Source: Phycisphaerae bacterium | GTDB taxonomy: Bacteria > Planctomycetota > Phycisphaerae > Phycisphaerales > Phycisphaeraceae | DNA length: 64,000 bases | Assembly: GCA_030425705.1 (NCBI GenBank) | Contig: JAUHZU010000001.1 | Location: 1-64,000, forward strand | Reading direction: 5' to 3' | Part shown: positions 37,336 through 46,198 of the stretch, piece after piece | Position numbering within the stretch: the first letter of the stretch is position 1 | Layout of the letters: each line of letters starts with the position of its first letter | Notes under the pieces: generated by a model | What the model was told of the DNA's origin: nothing | Database searches by the model: none | The model's input: the letters and a program-made list of their open reading frames with translations, nothing else | Position numbers and translations under genes: made by a program

Positions 37336-38971
37336 ACTCGTCGCGGCATTTTTCGATAACACCCTGGACGAGGCGGGGCAGGCCGAACTAGCGGAGTGGA
37401 TCGCCGTTTCGCCGGACAACGCCCGGTTCTTTGCGGAATGGTCGGTGCTGGAGGACCAGATCGGAGAACGCTACGGGGTCGTCGAGGTGCTCCGGGCGGA
37501 CAAGCATCTCTCATCCCAGAGCGCGTCAATGCGTCTGTCCCGGCAGGTTCGACGTCCATCTCAGCGTGTGTTGCCGTGGCTGCTTGCCGCGGCCGTGGTC
37601 GTGTTGCTGGTATCGGTCGCTGCGATCTGGTCGCCCTGGAGCCGACCGACAAGCACGCTACCGGTGGCCAAAACACCGCCGGTCGGGGGCGATGCGTCCT
37701 TGGCATCGGTGGCGATGCTCGTCGGGCAGCGTGGTGCGGTATGGGGTACAACGGCAGGCCGTGAATCGGTAGCGCCGGTTCCCGGCGACCGTTTTGAGGC
37801 GGGGGAGCAGCATCTTCTCGAAGGGGTCGCCCATCTCCGTACGGGGAGCGGGACCGATCTGTTTATCGAGGGGCCAGCGCGGTTTGATCTCGTCGATGAT
37901 CAGACCCTCCGTTTGGAGTCGGGCCGGGTCTACGGCGAGGCCGGGGGCTCCGCGAAGGGCTTCACGGTCAAGAGCAACCGGATGGATATGGACGGGTGCA
38001 GCCGGTCCTTTGGCATGTTTGCCGGCCCAGACACCTCAATGTGCCAAGTGTATGCGGGTACGGCTGATGTGTTGTCGCGGAACAATGACGGGAATGTCCA
38101 GCACGTTTCCCGCCTGATGCCCAACCAATCCCTGACGGTGGGGGCCGACGGCCGGGTGTCCTTGGGTCGGCTTGATGCCTCTGCCCTGGTCCGCACGCTC
38201 GAGCCCTCGGAGTTGGGGATCGGGCGGGCGTATGTCCAGGCGGTCCATGCATCGGGCCCGACGGACTACTGGCGTTTTGAGCAGTTGGATGGCGGGGACA
38301 TCTACAACGAGGTGCCGGGCCGGTCCGCGTTGCGGGTCCAGTCGATCGGCGGGGGGCTTGTTCTCAGCGAAGATGTCCAGAACCGGCATCTCCAGCGGAC
38401 GGCGGTGACCGGTGAGTTCCTGGTCTCCACCGAGAAGCTGACGGTGGACTCCGACCGCTACACCATCGAGTGCTGGGTCCGCAACGACCACGCCGGAGAT
38501 TGGACGACCCTGTTCGCGTTCCAGGCGTTTCCCGAAGCACGGACCGAACTGGAGTATGGCCTGATCCAACTCGAGATGCTGCCGGCGGTCGAAGGTGAGG
38601 CCGCGGCGGGCCACCGGTACCTGCTCACCCACGCCGATGAAGCCGGCTTCCGCCCACATGACTTGCATACCCAGGCCGATGTAGATGCCTCCGCCTGGCA
38701 CCACATCGTCATCGTCCGTGACGGGCCGCGGATCGCACTGTTCCGTGACGGCGAACGCTGGGCGGTGGCGCAAGCACACATGGCCGGGCTGCCGATGGAG
38801 GTGGTCCTCGTGGTGGGGCGCAACGGCGTAACGCCCGGCGGGCACTACCGCCTCTTCCGCGGGTCGCTCGACGAGCTTGCGCTATACGACCGGCCCCTGA
38901 CCGAACGGGAAATCCGAAGCCACTACCAGGCGATGCAGCCTCTGCCCGAGCGGCAAAGGGCGGTCCAGTGA
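37322..38971 (+). CDS. FecR-like / LamG-domain membrane protein, putative anti-sigma partner
   Basis: 549 residues. The N-terminal 60 residues (DNTLDEAGQAELAEWIAVSP, ARFFAEW) match the cytoplasmic anti-sigma-type segment of planctomycete FecR proteins. One transmembrane helix lies at about 84-104 (LPWLLAAAVVVLLVSVAAIW). A FecR-like beta domain follows (about 130-260; GAVWGTTAGRE, LRTGSGTDLFIEGPARFDLV, LESGRVYGEA), although its central motif is altered (RMDMDGCSRSFGMF). The C-terminal 230 residues form a LamG/concanavalin-like domain (YTIECWVRNDHAGDWTTLFA, AWHHIVIVRDG, FRGSLDELALYDRPLTEREI). It probably senses a carbohydrate or surface signal and releases the sigma factor. Confidence 0.87.
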   Translation: MDGRELVAAFFDNTLDEAGQAELAEWIAVSPDNARFFAEWSVLEDQIGERYGVVEVLRADKHLSSQSASMRLSRQVRRPSQRVLPWLLAAAVVVLLVSVAAIWSPWSRPTSTLPVAKTPPVGGDASLASVAMLVGQRGAVWGTTAGRESVAPVPGDRFEAGEQHLLEGVAHLRTGSGTDLFIEGPARFDLVDDQTLRLESGRVYGEAGGSAKGFTVKSNRMDMDGCSRSFGMFAGPDTSMCQVYAGTADVLSRNNDGNVQHVSRLMPNQSLTVGADGRVSLGRLDASALVRTLEPSELGIGRAYVQAVHASGPTDYWRFEQLDGGDIYNEVPGRSALRVQSIGGGLVLSEDVQNRHLQRTAVTGEFLVSTEKLTVDSDRYTIECWVRNDHAGDWTTLFAFQAFPEARTELEYGLIQLEMLPAVEGEAAAGHRYLLTHADEAGFRPHDLHTQADVDASAWHHIVIVRDGPRIALFRDGERWAVAQAHMAGLPMEVVLVVGRNGVTPGGHYRLFRGSLDELALYDRPLTEREIRSHYQAMQPLPERQRAVQ

Positions 38972-39080
38972 CACCCGCACCTGCCACGTGCCCTGGGGTG
39001 GGTTTCGCCAGATCGATTCACCGAGGGACGGCGCTGTTTGCCGTCTCCAGCACTTTTTCTCTGCTTTTGGAGGTTAGATC

Positions 39081-39752
39081 ATGTCTCGATACGCAACACT
39101 GATGGGTGCGACACTCGCCGCCGGTACACTCGCCCTCGCCGCGAACGCGGCGCCTGTCGTGGTCTCCAGCTACAGCTACGACAACGCGGGCGACTTCAAC
39201 GGGCAGGCCGGCAAAGACGACGCCGCCGCGACCGCCCAGGCACTGTCAGATGGCCTGGGCCTGTCCGGGTCCTACACGCCCGGGACATTCTTCTGGGAGG
39301 CCGGAGAAGAAGGCAGCATCTACAACATGTTGGATGCGGATATCTTGGCCGGCGAAGGCCTGCCGTCGATCACTTTCGACCTGGGCAGCCCCCAGTCATT
39401 CCAGAGCATCTATGTGCACTACGGCGTCCGCAGCGGATCGGGCATCGTCGCGCCGGAGAATGTCGAGGTCTTGGTAGACGGCACGTCGATCGGTACGTTT
39501 TCTGGATTCGACACCTCAAGCAGTGTCGAAAACTTCGGTGATATCCGTGTCTATGGGTTCGATGTCGGTGCGCAGAACGGCCAGTCCGTGCAGTTGGTGT
39601 TTACCGGAGGGATCGACCCGAACCCGGCCTTCGACAACAGCTGGCACGGTTTGACGGAAGTTGTTTTCGACACGGAGCCCGTCCCCGAGCCCGGCTCGCT
39701 GGCGCTGCTCGCTTTGGGCGGTCTGGTGATGGCCCGCCGACGCCGGGCCTGA
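39081..39752 (+). CDS. PEP-CTERM sorted secreted protein
   Basis: 223 residues with GGAGGT upstream. The signal peptide ends NAAPV. The mature domain resembles a beta-sandwich carbohydrate-binding fold ([40 protein letters not shown]). The tail has the PEP-CTERM signal: [19 protein letters not shown] then RRRA. It is exported and processed by an exosortase encoded elsewhere. Its position after the sigma/FecR pair suggests it is a target of that sigma factor. Confidence 0.92.
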   Translation: MSRYATLMGATLAAGTLALAANAAPVVVSSYSYDNAGDFNGQAGKDDAAATAQALSDGLGLSGSYTPGTFFWEAGEEGSIYNMLDADILAGEGLPSITFDLGSPQSFQSIYVHYGVRSGSGIVAPENVEVLVDGTSIGTFSGFDTSSSVENFGDIRVYGFDVGAQNGQSVQLVFTGGIDPNPAFDNSWHGLTEVVFDTEPVPEPGSLALLALGGLVMARRRRA

Positions 39753-39903
39753 CCCCCACCCTCCTTCGCCATCGGCCCGCCGTATGCGGACCGGTGGTTT
39801 TCCACCCGGCGGATCGTCCGCACAAACGGAGCGGGCGGTCCCATTCGGCCCAAGTGTGAATGCGCTAAGGGTCAACAATACATCGGACCTCAAGGAGCAT
39901 CGT

Positions 39904-40653
39904 ATGCGACCGCGCTATGCCTTTACCCTGATCGAACTACTCGTCGTCATCTCGATCATAGCGCTGCTGATCGCGATCCTGCTCCCGGCCTTGGCCGCCT
40001 CGCGGGACAGCGCCAGGGCGCTCCAGTGCAACGCGAACCTCCACTCCCTGGTCACGGCCTGGCACAACTACTCGGCGGACCACAAAGGCAACAATGCCGC
40101 GAGTTGGACCGCGGGCGGGGTCCTGACCGGAGTCGGACGCTACTGGACGCTGGAGCTCGAGGAGTACTACGCCGACGAACGCGACATCTTGGCGTGCCCC
40201 CAGACCTCGCCGCCCGACTACGAGTACGGCCTCGGAGACGCCGCGACCGCATGGGCCTCGCACGCGCCACACGCCGAAGACTCCGAGGCCGGTGACATCG
40301 GAAGCTACACCTACAACAACTACATGGAGCACAACCCCACCGCCTGGCCCTACGGCGGGGGGAAAGAGAAGTTCATCTCGAGCATCGACGACCAGGTGCC
40401 GACCTCCGAGACCCCGGTCCTGGCCGACGGCATCTGGGTCGATGGCGGCTGGCCGAACGAAACCGACATCCTCCTGCCCGATCATGATGAGCGGTTGGGA
40501 GCGTTCAACCCCTACATCGGCCGGTACGCGATCGACCGGCATAAACGGGCGGTCAACATCGCATTCCTTGACGGCTCGGTTCGTACGACACCCCTCAGCG
40601 ACCTCTGGCAACAACGCTGGCACAAACAGTGGCAGCCACATGATGGACCGTAA
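39904..40653 (+). CDS. Type IV prepilin-like protein with HX9DG-type motif
   Basis: 249 residues; ATG at 39904 with AGGAG upstream. The prepilin leader and helix are clear: [20 protein letters not shown]. The body is typical of planctomycete pseudopilins ([20 protein letters not shown], then [13 protein letters not shown]) and ends with [14 protein letters not shown], an HX9DG-like motif. It would be cleaved by a prepilin peptidase and could build a type II secretion pseudopilus or surface fibre. It is the last gene of the cassette that begins with the sigma factor. Confidence 0.92.
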   Translation: MRPRYAFTLIELLVVISIIALLIAILLPALAASRDSARALQCNANLHSLVTAWHNYSADHKGNNAASWTAGGVLTGVGRYWTLELEEYYADERDILACPQTSPPDYEYGLGDAATAWASHAPHAEDSEAGDIGSYTYNNYMEHNPTAWPYGGGKEKFISSIDDQVPTSETPVLADGIWVDGGWPNETDILLPDHDERLGAFNPYIGRYAIDRHKRAVNIAFLDGSVRTTPLSDLWQQRWHKQWQPHDGP

Positions 40654-40754
40654 GCTTATGCTTCCCCCCAACCCGGCTCCGAGTGCCCAGAATCGCACGT
40701 GCATCGGCCCGGGATCGCCTCGATCCGCAGGGTCTCAAACCTCAAGCTACGGAC

Positions 40755-40782
40755 TTGCAGAGCCGTTCGCGCTGGCTACAAT
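40755..40782 (+). promoter_or_regulatory. tRNA-Glu promoter (TTGCAG-N16-TACAAT)
   Basis: -35 TTGCAG at 40755-40760 and -10 TACAAT at 40777-40782, 16 bases apart, 17 bases before the tRNA 5' end. Confidence 0.75.
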
Positions 40783-40799
40783 ATCTCGCTCCGCCGGAC

Positions 40800-40874
40800 G
40801 GCCCCTTCGTCTAGTCTGGTCTAGGACACCAGGTTTTCATCCTGGTAACACGGGTTCAAATCCCGTAGGGGTCA
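40800..40874 (+). tRNA. tRNA-Glu (anticodon TTC)
   Basis: Acceptor stem GGCCCCT / AGGGGTC (one G-U), anticodon stem CCAGG / CCTGG around loop TTTTCAT (anticodon TTC), T arm ACGGG-TTCAAAT-CCCGT. No encoded CCA. Confidence 0.97.
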
Positions 40875-40880
40875 CTTCCA

Positions 40881-40917
40881 AAAACCCCGCTCTGGCAGCC
40901 GCCAGTGCGGGTTTTTT
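40881..40917 (+). terminator. Terminator after tRNA-Glu
   Basis: AAAACCCCGC pairs with GCGGGTTTTTT (one bulged C), with an inner stem CTGGC / GCCAG. It ends in six T. The A-run on the left may also serve pstA on the minus strand. Confidence 0.88.
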
Positions 40918-40978
40918 CGTAGATACCGGGGGTTCGCGGCGCTCAACCCTGACCACGCTATGAGCCGTCAGCCCCAAC

Positions 40979-42730
40979 CTACTGGTGGCGGCTGGCGCGC
41001 TGGCGGATGTAGATCGCCAGGGCGTTGAAGCTGAGCAGGACGACCAGCAGGATAATGATGCCGGCCGCGGCGATGTGCTGGAAGCCCTCGTCGGGTTCGC
41101 GGGCCCACTGGAAGATCTGCATGGGCATGGCGGCGAAGCGGTCCATCGCGTGCTGGGGCGTGGCGGTGATGAAGCCCACGCCGCCGAGCACGAGCAGCGG
41201 GGCGGCCTCGCCGATGGCCCGGCTGATGGCGAGGATCGTGCCGGTACAGATGCCCGGGATCGCGGCGGGCAGCGCGGTCTTGCTGACCGCCTGCCAGCGG
41301 GTCGCGCCCATCGCCAGCGCGCCCTGGCGGTAGCTGTCGGGCACGGCCTTGAGCGCTTCCTGCGACGCGACGATCACGATCGGCAGCACGACCAGCATCA
41401 GCGTCAGCCCGCCGGCCATCACGCCCCGGCCCAGCGGCAGCGACAGGTAGTACCAGGCCTTGCGGTCGGTCCGCACCGGCATCGCGCCGACCATGAGCGT
41501 GTCCGTCAGGCGGGTGCGGTACTCCCGGTCCACCGCGGTGTTGATGACCTCCCGCCGGGCACGGCTGAGGTCCCGCCGATCCAGCCCGTCGATCGCGGCG
41601 ACCAGCGGGATCAGGTCCTTGCGCAGTTCGGCCGGGTCGGACTCCCAGCGTCCGGCGGCCATGGCCTCGTCGACGATCCCCTCGGCGGTGGCGGCGTCGA
41701 TCGTGGCCGGGCCGCGGCCGCGGGCGCCGCGGGTCGCGTCGATCGCGTCACGCAGCGCGTCATCGAAGGCGTCCATCTCGCCCTCGATCGAGTCCCGACG
41801 CTCCTTCGCCTCGTCCTCGGGGAGGAAGGTGAGCGACACGGTCTGGCTGGAGCCGGGCCTGGCGTAGTAGGTCATGTCCGCGGCGGCGGGGGTCTTCTCG
41901 ACCTTGTCCACCGGGCCGCTCACGGGGATGTAGTAGCTGTTGCGGTCCTCGCCGACGTACTGATCGTACCACGACTGGCCGATGGCGAACTTGCCCGCGC
42001 CCATGTCGCCGAAGAGCCCGAACATCGTGGCGAAGGCGGTGACGCCGAGGATGCCGTAGACGATGGACGGGACGCCCGCGAGGTTGCGGATGTTGGTCTC
42101 GACGATCCCGTGCACGAAGAGCAGGACCGATTCCTTCGCGATGAAGTGGACGACCGCAAACCAAGCTGCTGCAAAGACGACTAATCCTAGAATCCAAACA
42201 AGTACTACCGCTTTAAACTTGATAGCTCCTACGCCAGGTAGCGAAAACTCCAGCACTCTGCCTCCAGCATTGTGCCCAACGAAGTAGGTCAGCAGCAGGA
42301 TGGCCGCGGTCGCGCCCCAGCCGATCGCCCAGGCCTTGCCCGAGATGTGCCCGGTGTTCTTGGCGCGGGGCCGGAACTCCTCGATGAGGATAGCGGTGCC
42401 GACGCCCAGGGGGATGGCGGTGGCGGCGCAGATCGCGCAGACGATGATGGTGCCGATGAGCGCGGTGTAGACGCCCGCGGTCGTGGGGTCCGAAGAGTTG
42501 AGGTTGCGGAGGAAGTCGAGGTTGATGTACCCGATGCCCTGGATAAAGATCGAGAGCAGCAGCACGGTGAGGATCAGGATCGCCAGCCCGGTGCAGCCGA
42601 GGCAGAGGTAGATGAACGCGCGGTTTTTAGCCATCCGCGCCGAGGTCGAGCGGGTCGTTCGGCCGGCGGTGCTGGACGAGATCGACGGCGTCATGGGTGG
42701 CTTCGGGCTGGGGTTGATGGCCTGGGTCAT
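40979..42730 (-). CDS. pstA: Phosphate ABC transporter permease PstA, enlarged
   Basis: 583 residues from the ATG at 42730, about twice the usual 280-300. The permease core is clear: LRNLNSSDPTTAGVYTALIG, VGTAILIEEF, NIRNLAGVPSIVYGILGVTA and the EAA-like loop EALKAVPDSYRQGALAMGATRWQ, then ISRAIGEAAPLLVLGGV. Two insertions enlarge it: an extra pair of transmembrane helices at about residues 130-195, and a charged hydrophilic block at about 240-425. DNA for the first insertion is AT-richer than its surroundings. It forms the phosphate channel with PstC. No pstB follows; downstream are a tRNA and terminator. Confidence 0.93.
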   Translation of the reverse strand: MTQAINPSPKPPMTPSISSSTAGRTTRSTSARMAKNRAFIYLCLGCTGLAILILTVLLLSIFIQGIGYINLDFLRNLNSSDPTTAGVYTALIGTIIVCAICAATAIPLGVGTAILIEEFRPRAKNTGHISGKAWAIGWGATAAILLLTYFVGHNAGGRVLEFSLPGVGAIKFKAVVLVWILGLVVFAAAWFAVVHFIAKESVLLFVHGIVETNIRNLAGVPSIVYGILGVTAFATMFGLFGDMGAGKFAIGQSWYDQYVGEDRNSYYIPVSGPVDKVEKTPAAADMTYYARPGSSQTVSLTFLPEDEAKERRDSIEGEMDAFDDALRDAIDATRGARGRGPATIDAATAEGIVDEAMAAGRWESDPAELRKDLIPLVAAIDGLDRRDLSRARREVINTAVDREYRTRLTDTLMVGAMPVRTDRKAWYYLSLPLGRGVMAGGLTLMLVVLPIVIVASQEALKAVPDSYRQGALAMGATRWQAVSKTALPAAIPGICTGTILAISRAIGEAAPLLVLGGVGFITATPQHAMDRFAAMPMQIFQWAREPDEGFQHIAAAGIIILLVVLLSFNALAIYIRQRASRHQ

Positions 42731-42789
42731 GTCGGTTCGCCGGGGGTGGGGCAGTGGGCGGGTCGTGCGACGCTTGGGGCGGTGCCGGC

Positions 42790-43887
42790 TTAGCTGTACT
42801 TCTCGCGGAAGCGCTTCTGCACCTGGTTGCCCAGGACGGTGAGCCCGAGGGTGATGACAAAGAGCGTGCCGGCGACGGCGTAGCTGGAGTAGTACTCGAC
42901 GCTGCCGTGCGGCGCGTCGCCGGTGAACATCTGCACCATGTAGCCGGTCATCGGGAGGACCGGGTCGGTAAGCGAGAGGGCCGAGCCGACCGAGCCCATA
43001 TCGACCGAGCGTCCGCCGGCCGCGAGGGCGACGATCATCGTCTCGCCGACGGCCCGGGCGATCGCCAGCAGCAGCGCCGCCACGATGCCCGACAGCGCCG
43101 CGGGGAAGACGACCTTGACCGAGGTCTCGAATTTGCTGCTGCCCAGCCCCAACGCCCCCTCGCGGAGGGCCTTGGGCACCGCCCGCAGCGCATCCTCGGA
43201 CAGCGAGGTGATGATGGGCAGGCACATGATGCCCACCGCGAGGCCGGCGCCCAACGCGTTGTACGTCCCGAAGTCCAGCCAGCCCAGGAACCCGGCCGGC
43301 TCGGTCACCGTCGCGCCCGTCACCGGGTCGGTCAGGACGTTGCCCGCGTCGTCATACACCGGCCGCTGCAGCCATTCCCACCGCAGCAGCACCGGCGTGA
43401 TAAAGGTCACCGCGAAGAAGCCGAAGACGACCGTCGGGATGCCGGCCAGCACCTCGAGCACCGGCTTGATGATCGACCGGGCCCGGTGCGAGGCGTACTC
43501 GCTGAGCCAGATGGCGGAGATCAGCCCGACGGGGATCGCGAAGACCATCGAGACGAAGACGATCTTGAACGTGCCGATGACCAGCGGCATGACGCCGAAG
43601 TGTTTTTCGGCCCCGAGCAGCGGGTTCCACTGCGTGCCGAAGAGGAAGTCGGTGACGTGGACGACCGTGTTTTCCTGCTGCGCGTCCTTGTGGCCGGCGG
43701 GGTCGAAGAAGGTGAACGTCTCGACCGAGAGGATGCCGATGATGCCGAGCGTCACACCGAGGGTGATGAGCCCGAAGAGAATGAGCACGCCGAGGATGCC
43801 GTATTCGCGGAGGTCTCGGAGCTTGTCGGAGCGTGGCGTGCCCAGCCGGGTCACGGAGGGGACGGGCGGGGGGTTCAAGCTGCTCAT
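42790..43887 (-). CDS. pstC: Phosphate ABC transporter permease PstC
   Basis: 365 residues with about six transmembrane helices. PstC hallmarks are FLFGTQWNPLLG, EKHFGVMPLVIGTFKIVF, AIWLSEYASHRARSIIKPVL, LAGIPTVVFGFFAVTFITP, the EAA loop EDALRAVPKALREGALGLGS and IARAVGETMIVALAAG. It pairs with PstA in the high-affinity phosphate importer. An extra hydrophilic loop (RPVYDDAGNVLTDPVTGATV) faces outward. It lies between pstS and pstA with gaps of about 125 and 60 bases. Confidence 0.96.
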   Translation of the reverse strand: MSSLNPPPVPSVTRLGTPRSDKLRDLREYGILGVLILFGLITLGVTLGIIGILSVETFTFFDPAGHKDAQQENTVVHVTDFLFGTQWNPLLGAEKHFGVMPLVIGTFKIVFVSMVFAIPVGLISAIWLSEYASHRARSIIKPVLEVLAGIPTVVFGFFAVTFITPVLLRWEWLQRPVYDDAGNVLTDPVTGATVTEPAGFLGWLDFGTYNALGAGLAVGIMCLPIITSLSEDALRAVPKALREGALGLGSSKFETSVKVVFPAALSGIVAALLLAIARAVGETMIVALAAGGRSVDMGSVGSALSLTDPVLPMTGYMVQMFTGDAPHGSVEYYSSYAVAGTLFVITLGLTVLGNQVQKRFREKYS

Positions 43888-44012
43888 GGGCGGGCTCGTG
43901 GCGTGTTGCGGTGCTGTCTAGGAAAGACAGCGCGACGCGGGTCGGCGTCGCGCTGCGGGTTCGTGTCGCCCCGCGGCTCCCCTCCGGGGCCAGGCCGGGG
44001 CGGTGGTGTGGC

Positions 44013-45014
44013 TTACTGGTAGACCTCGGTGATCGGGCCTTCGACCTTGTCGCCGTTGGCGTCGAGGTACTGGGTGCCGGTGCGGCGGTTCTCGACGTTG
44101 GCGCGGGCCCGGTCGTAGATCACTTCGGGGAGGCGGACGTAGCCGACCTCTTCGCAGAGCTCGGGGCACTCATCGAGGTAGAAGTCGATGAACGCGGCGA
44201 CCTCGGGGCGGTCCAGCGCGTCTTCACGGACGTAGATGAACAGCGGCCGGGAGAACGGGTTGTAGCTGCCGTCTTCGATGGACTCGGTCGAGGGGAGGAT
44301 CGCGTCGCCGGCGTCGTTGATGATGGCGACGGCCTTGAGCTGGTCTTCGTTCTCGAAGTAGTAGGCACAGCCGAAGAAGCCGATCGCGCCGCGGTCGCCG
44401 ATGATGCCACGGACCAGGACGTTGTCGTCCTCGTTCGGGGTCACGTCGTCACGGATGCTGCCTTCCTTGCCGGCGACGACTTCCTTGAAGTAGTCGAAGG
44501 TGCCCGAGTCGGTGCCGGGGATGAACATCTTGATCTCGATGTTCGGCCAGGCGGGGTTGACGTCACGCCAGGTGGTGACTTCGTCGGCGGTCGCCGAGAG
44601 GAAGATCAGCTGGAGCTGCTCGACGGTGAGCTCATCGACCCAGGTGTTGTTGCGGTTGACAACGATGGTCAGGCCGTCGTACGAGACGGGGACCTCGATG
44701 AAGTCGATGCCGGCGGCGGAGAGCGCGTCGACTTCGGACTTTTTGATCGGGCGGGAGGCGTCGGAGATGTGGGTCTCGCCGTTGGCGAACTTTTTGAAGC
44801 CGCCGCCGGTGCCGGAGAAGCCGACCGCGATGCTGACGCCTTCGTTGCCGTCGGCACGGAACTCTTCGGCGACGAGCTGGGTGATCGGGTACACGGTCGA
44901 CGAGCCATCGACGATGATCTCACCGGCGAGGTTCTGGGCGGCGGCGGGCACGGCCAGGGCCGCGGCGGCGCCGAGCGACAGGGCGGTGCGCTGCAGGCGG
45001 GTCTTGAGTTGCAT
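44013..45014 (-). CDS. pstS: Phosphate-binding protein PstS
   Basis: 333 residues with AGAGGAAC upstream. The signal peptide ends AAAQ. Phosphate-binding loops are DGSSTVYPIT, GFSGTGGGFKKF, DASRPIKKSEVD and IPGTDSGTFDYF. It captures phosphate in the periplasm and delivers it to PstC/PstA. It is the first gene of the pst set, and an AT-richer promoter region lies upstream. Confidence 0.96.
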   Translation of the reverse strand: MQLKTRLQRTALSLGAAAALAVPAAAQNLAGEIIVDGSSTVYPITQLVAEEFRADGNEGVSIAVGFSGTGGGFKKFANGETHISDASRPIKKSEVDALSAAGIDFIEVPVSYDGLTIVVNRNNTWVDELTVEQLQLIFLSATADEVTTWRDVNPAWPNIEIKMFIPGTDSGTFDYFKEVVAGKEGSIRDDVTPNEDDNVLVRGIIGDRGAIGFFGCAYYFENEDQLKAVAIINDAGDAILPSTESIEDGSYNPFSRPLFIYVREDALDRPEVAAFIDFYLDECPELCEEVGYVRLPEVIYDRARANVENRRTGTQYLDANGDKVEGPITEVYQ

Positions 45015-45319
45015 GTTCAGGTTCCTCTAAAGGGGGGTGGGTGCGGGGGGGACAGGCCCCGCGTGCGGACGGGAAAATAAGCCCGGACTGTGAGCAAACG
45101 GTTAGACGTATGCGAAGAATGAGTAAGGTGTCCCGCTAAAACCCGTCCGGAGAAGGGGAGGCGTCCTAACAATCCGCACTGACACGGGTTACGGGAGCCG
45201 GCCGGCCTGAACCCCGCTCAGGTTTTCTTGATCTTCACGCCCGGCCCGCCGACGGGCCGATGGCTCAGCAAGCCGCGCGACGCCGCGCACGCCCCGGACA
45301 CGACCGATAAAATCCAGCC
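45015..45319. other. 305-base divergent gap between pstS and a lipoprotein gene
   Basis: The stretch at 45070-45145 is visibly AT-richer and probably carries the pst promoter on the minus strand. I could not find a convincing repeated Pho-box. The right end holds the leaderless promoter at 45308. Nothing else is seen. Confidence 0.5.
45308..45313 (+). promoter_or_regulatory. -10 TAAAAT six bases from ATG (predicted leaderless start)
   Basis: TAAAAT-N6-ATG precedes the HEAT lipoprotein gene. The six bases CCAGCC are not a ribosome binding site. Confidence 0.6.
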
Positions 45320-46144
45320 ATGGCCCAGATTCTGACGTGTCAACCGATCCGCCTCGCCGCCGGGGCCATGCTGCTGGCCGGGGCGCTCGTCGCCGGGGCG
45401 GGCTGTGCCAACGGCACGATCGACCCCGCGGCCGCGCTCGCCAACGCCTTCCCCCAGCCGCCCACGCCCAAGGAAGCCGTCGCCATGATGTTCGACCGCG
45501 ACGACGCCGACCGCCGGCGCGAGGGCATCAACTGGCTCTCCGCCGCGCCCTTCGGCGGGGAGGAGGTCTACCTCGAGTCCTACCGCCTGTTCTTCAACGA
45601 CCCGGACCCCTCCGTCCGCGCCGCCTGCGCCAAGGCCCTCGGGCTGCACGGCAACGTCGACGACGCGAACCTGCTCATCCTCATGCTCGAGGACGACAAC
45701 CCCCAGGTCCGTTGGCAGGCGGCCAACGGGCTGCGCATGATCCACAACCCCGCGGCGTCGGCGCCGCTCACCGCGCGCATCAGCGACGTGGACGAGCCGG
45801 ACTCGGATGTCCGACAGGCCGCCGCCGACGCGCTGGGCCAGTACGCCGAGACGTCGGTGTTCAACGCGCTGTCACGCGCCCTGGAAGACCGCAACTACGC
45901 CGTCATCGCCGCGGCCCGCCGGTCGCTGGTCACGCTCACCGGCCACGACGCCGGGCTCGACCCGCGCGACTGGGCCCAGTGGGCCGACCAGCAACCCAAC
46001 GGCAACCTCTTCGCCGGCCAGCAGCAGTACACCTACGCTCCGTACCAGAAGCCCCGGGGCTGGACCGACACGATCCGTTTCTGGCGCAACCGCGAACCCG
46101 CCGAGCCCCAGCCGCCCACCGGCCTGGAAGTCGCGGAGCGTTAG
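45320..46144 (+). CDS. HEAT-repeat lipoprotein
   Basis: 274 residues. The signal ends with lipobox VAGAGC. HEAT-like helical repeats cover about residues 50-215: SVRAACAKALGLHGNVDDAN, QVRWQAANGLRMIHNPAASA, DVRQAAADALGQYAETSVFN, YAVIAAARRSLVTLTGHDAG. The C-terminus is Pro-rich. It is probably an outer-membrane-attached scaffold for protein complexes. The start is supported by the -10 box six bases upstream. It converges with the ABC-F gene. Confidence 0.88.
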   Translation: MAQILTCQPIRLAAGAMLLAGALVAGAGCANGTIDPAAALANAFPQPPTPKEAVAMMFDRDDADRRREGINWLSAAPFGGEEVYLESYRLFFNDPDPSVRAACAKALGLHGNVDDANLLILMLEDDNPQVRWQAANGLRMIHNPAASAPLTARISDVDEPDSDVRQAAADALGQYAETSVFNALSRALEDRNYAVIAAARRSLVTLTGHDAGLDPRDWAQWADQQPNGNLFAGQQQYTYAPYQKPRGWTDTIRFWRNREPAEPQPPTGLEVAER

Positions 46145-46198
46145 CTCCGGTCGCATTTCTGGTAGCGAACGCCCTCAAGCGAACTGCATACGGCTTGC

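Noticed and set aside
45070-45145. Pho-box upstream of pstS
   Set aside because: The region is AT-richer and promoter-like, but I could not find two convincing direct repeats at 11-base spacing.
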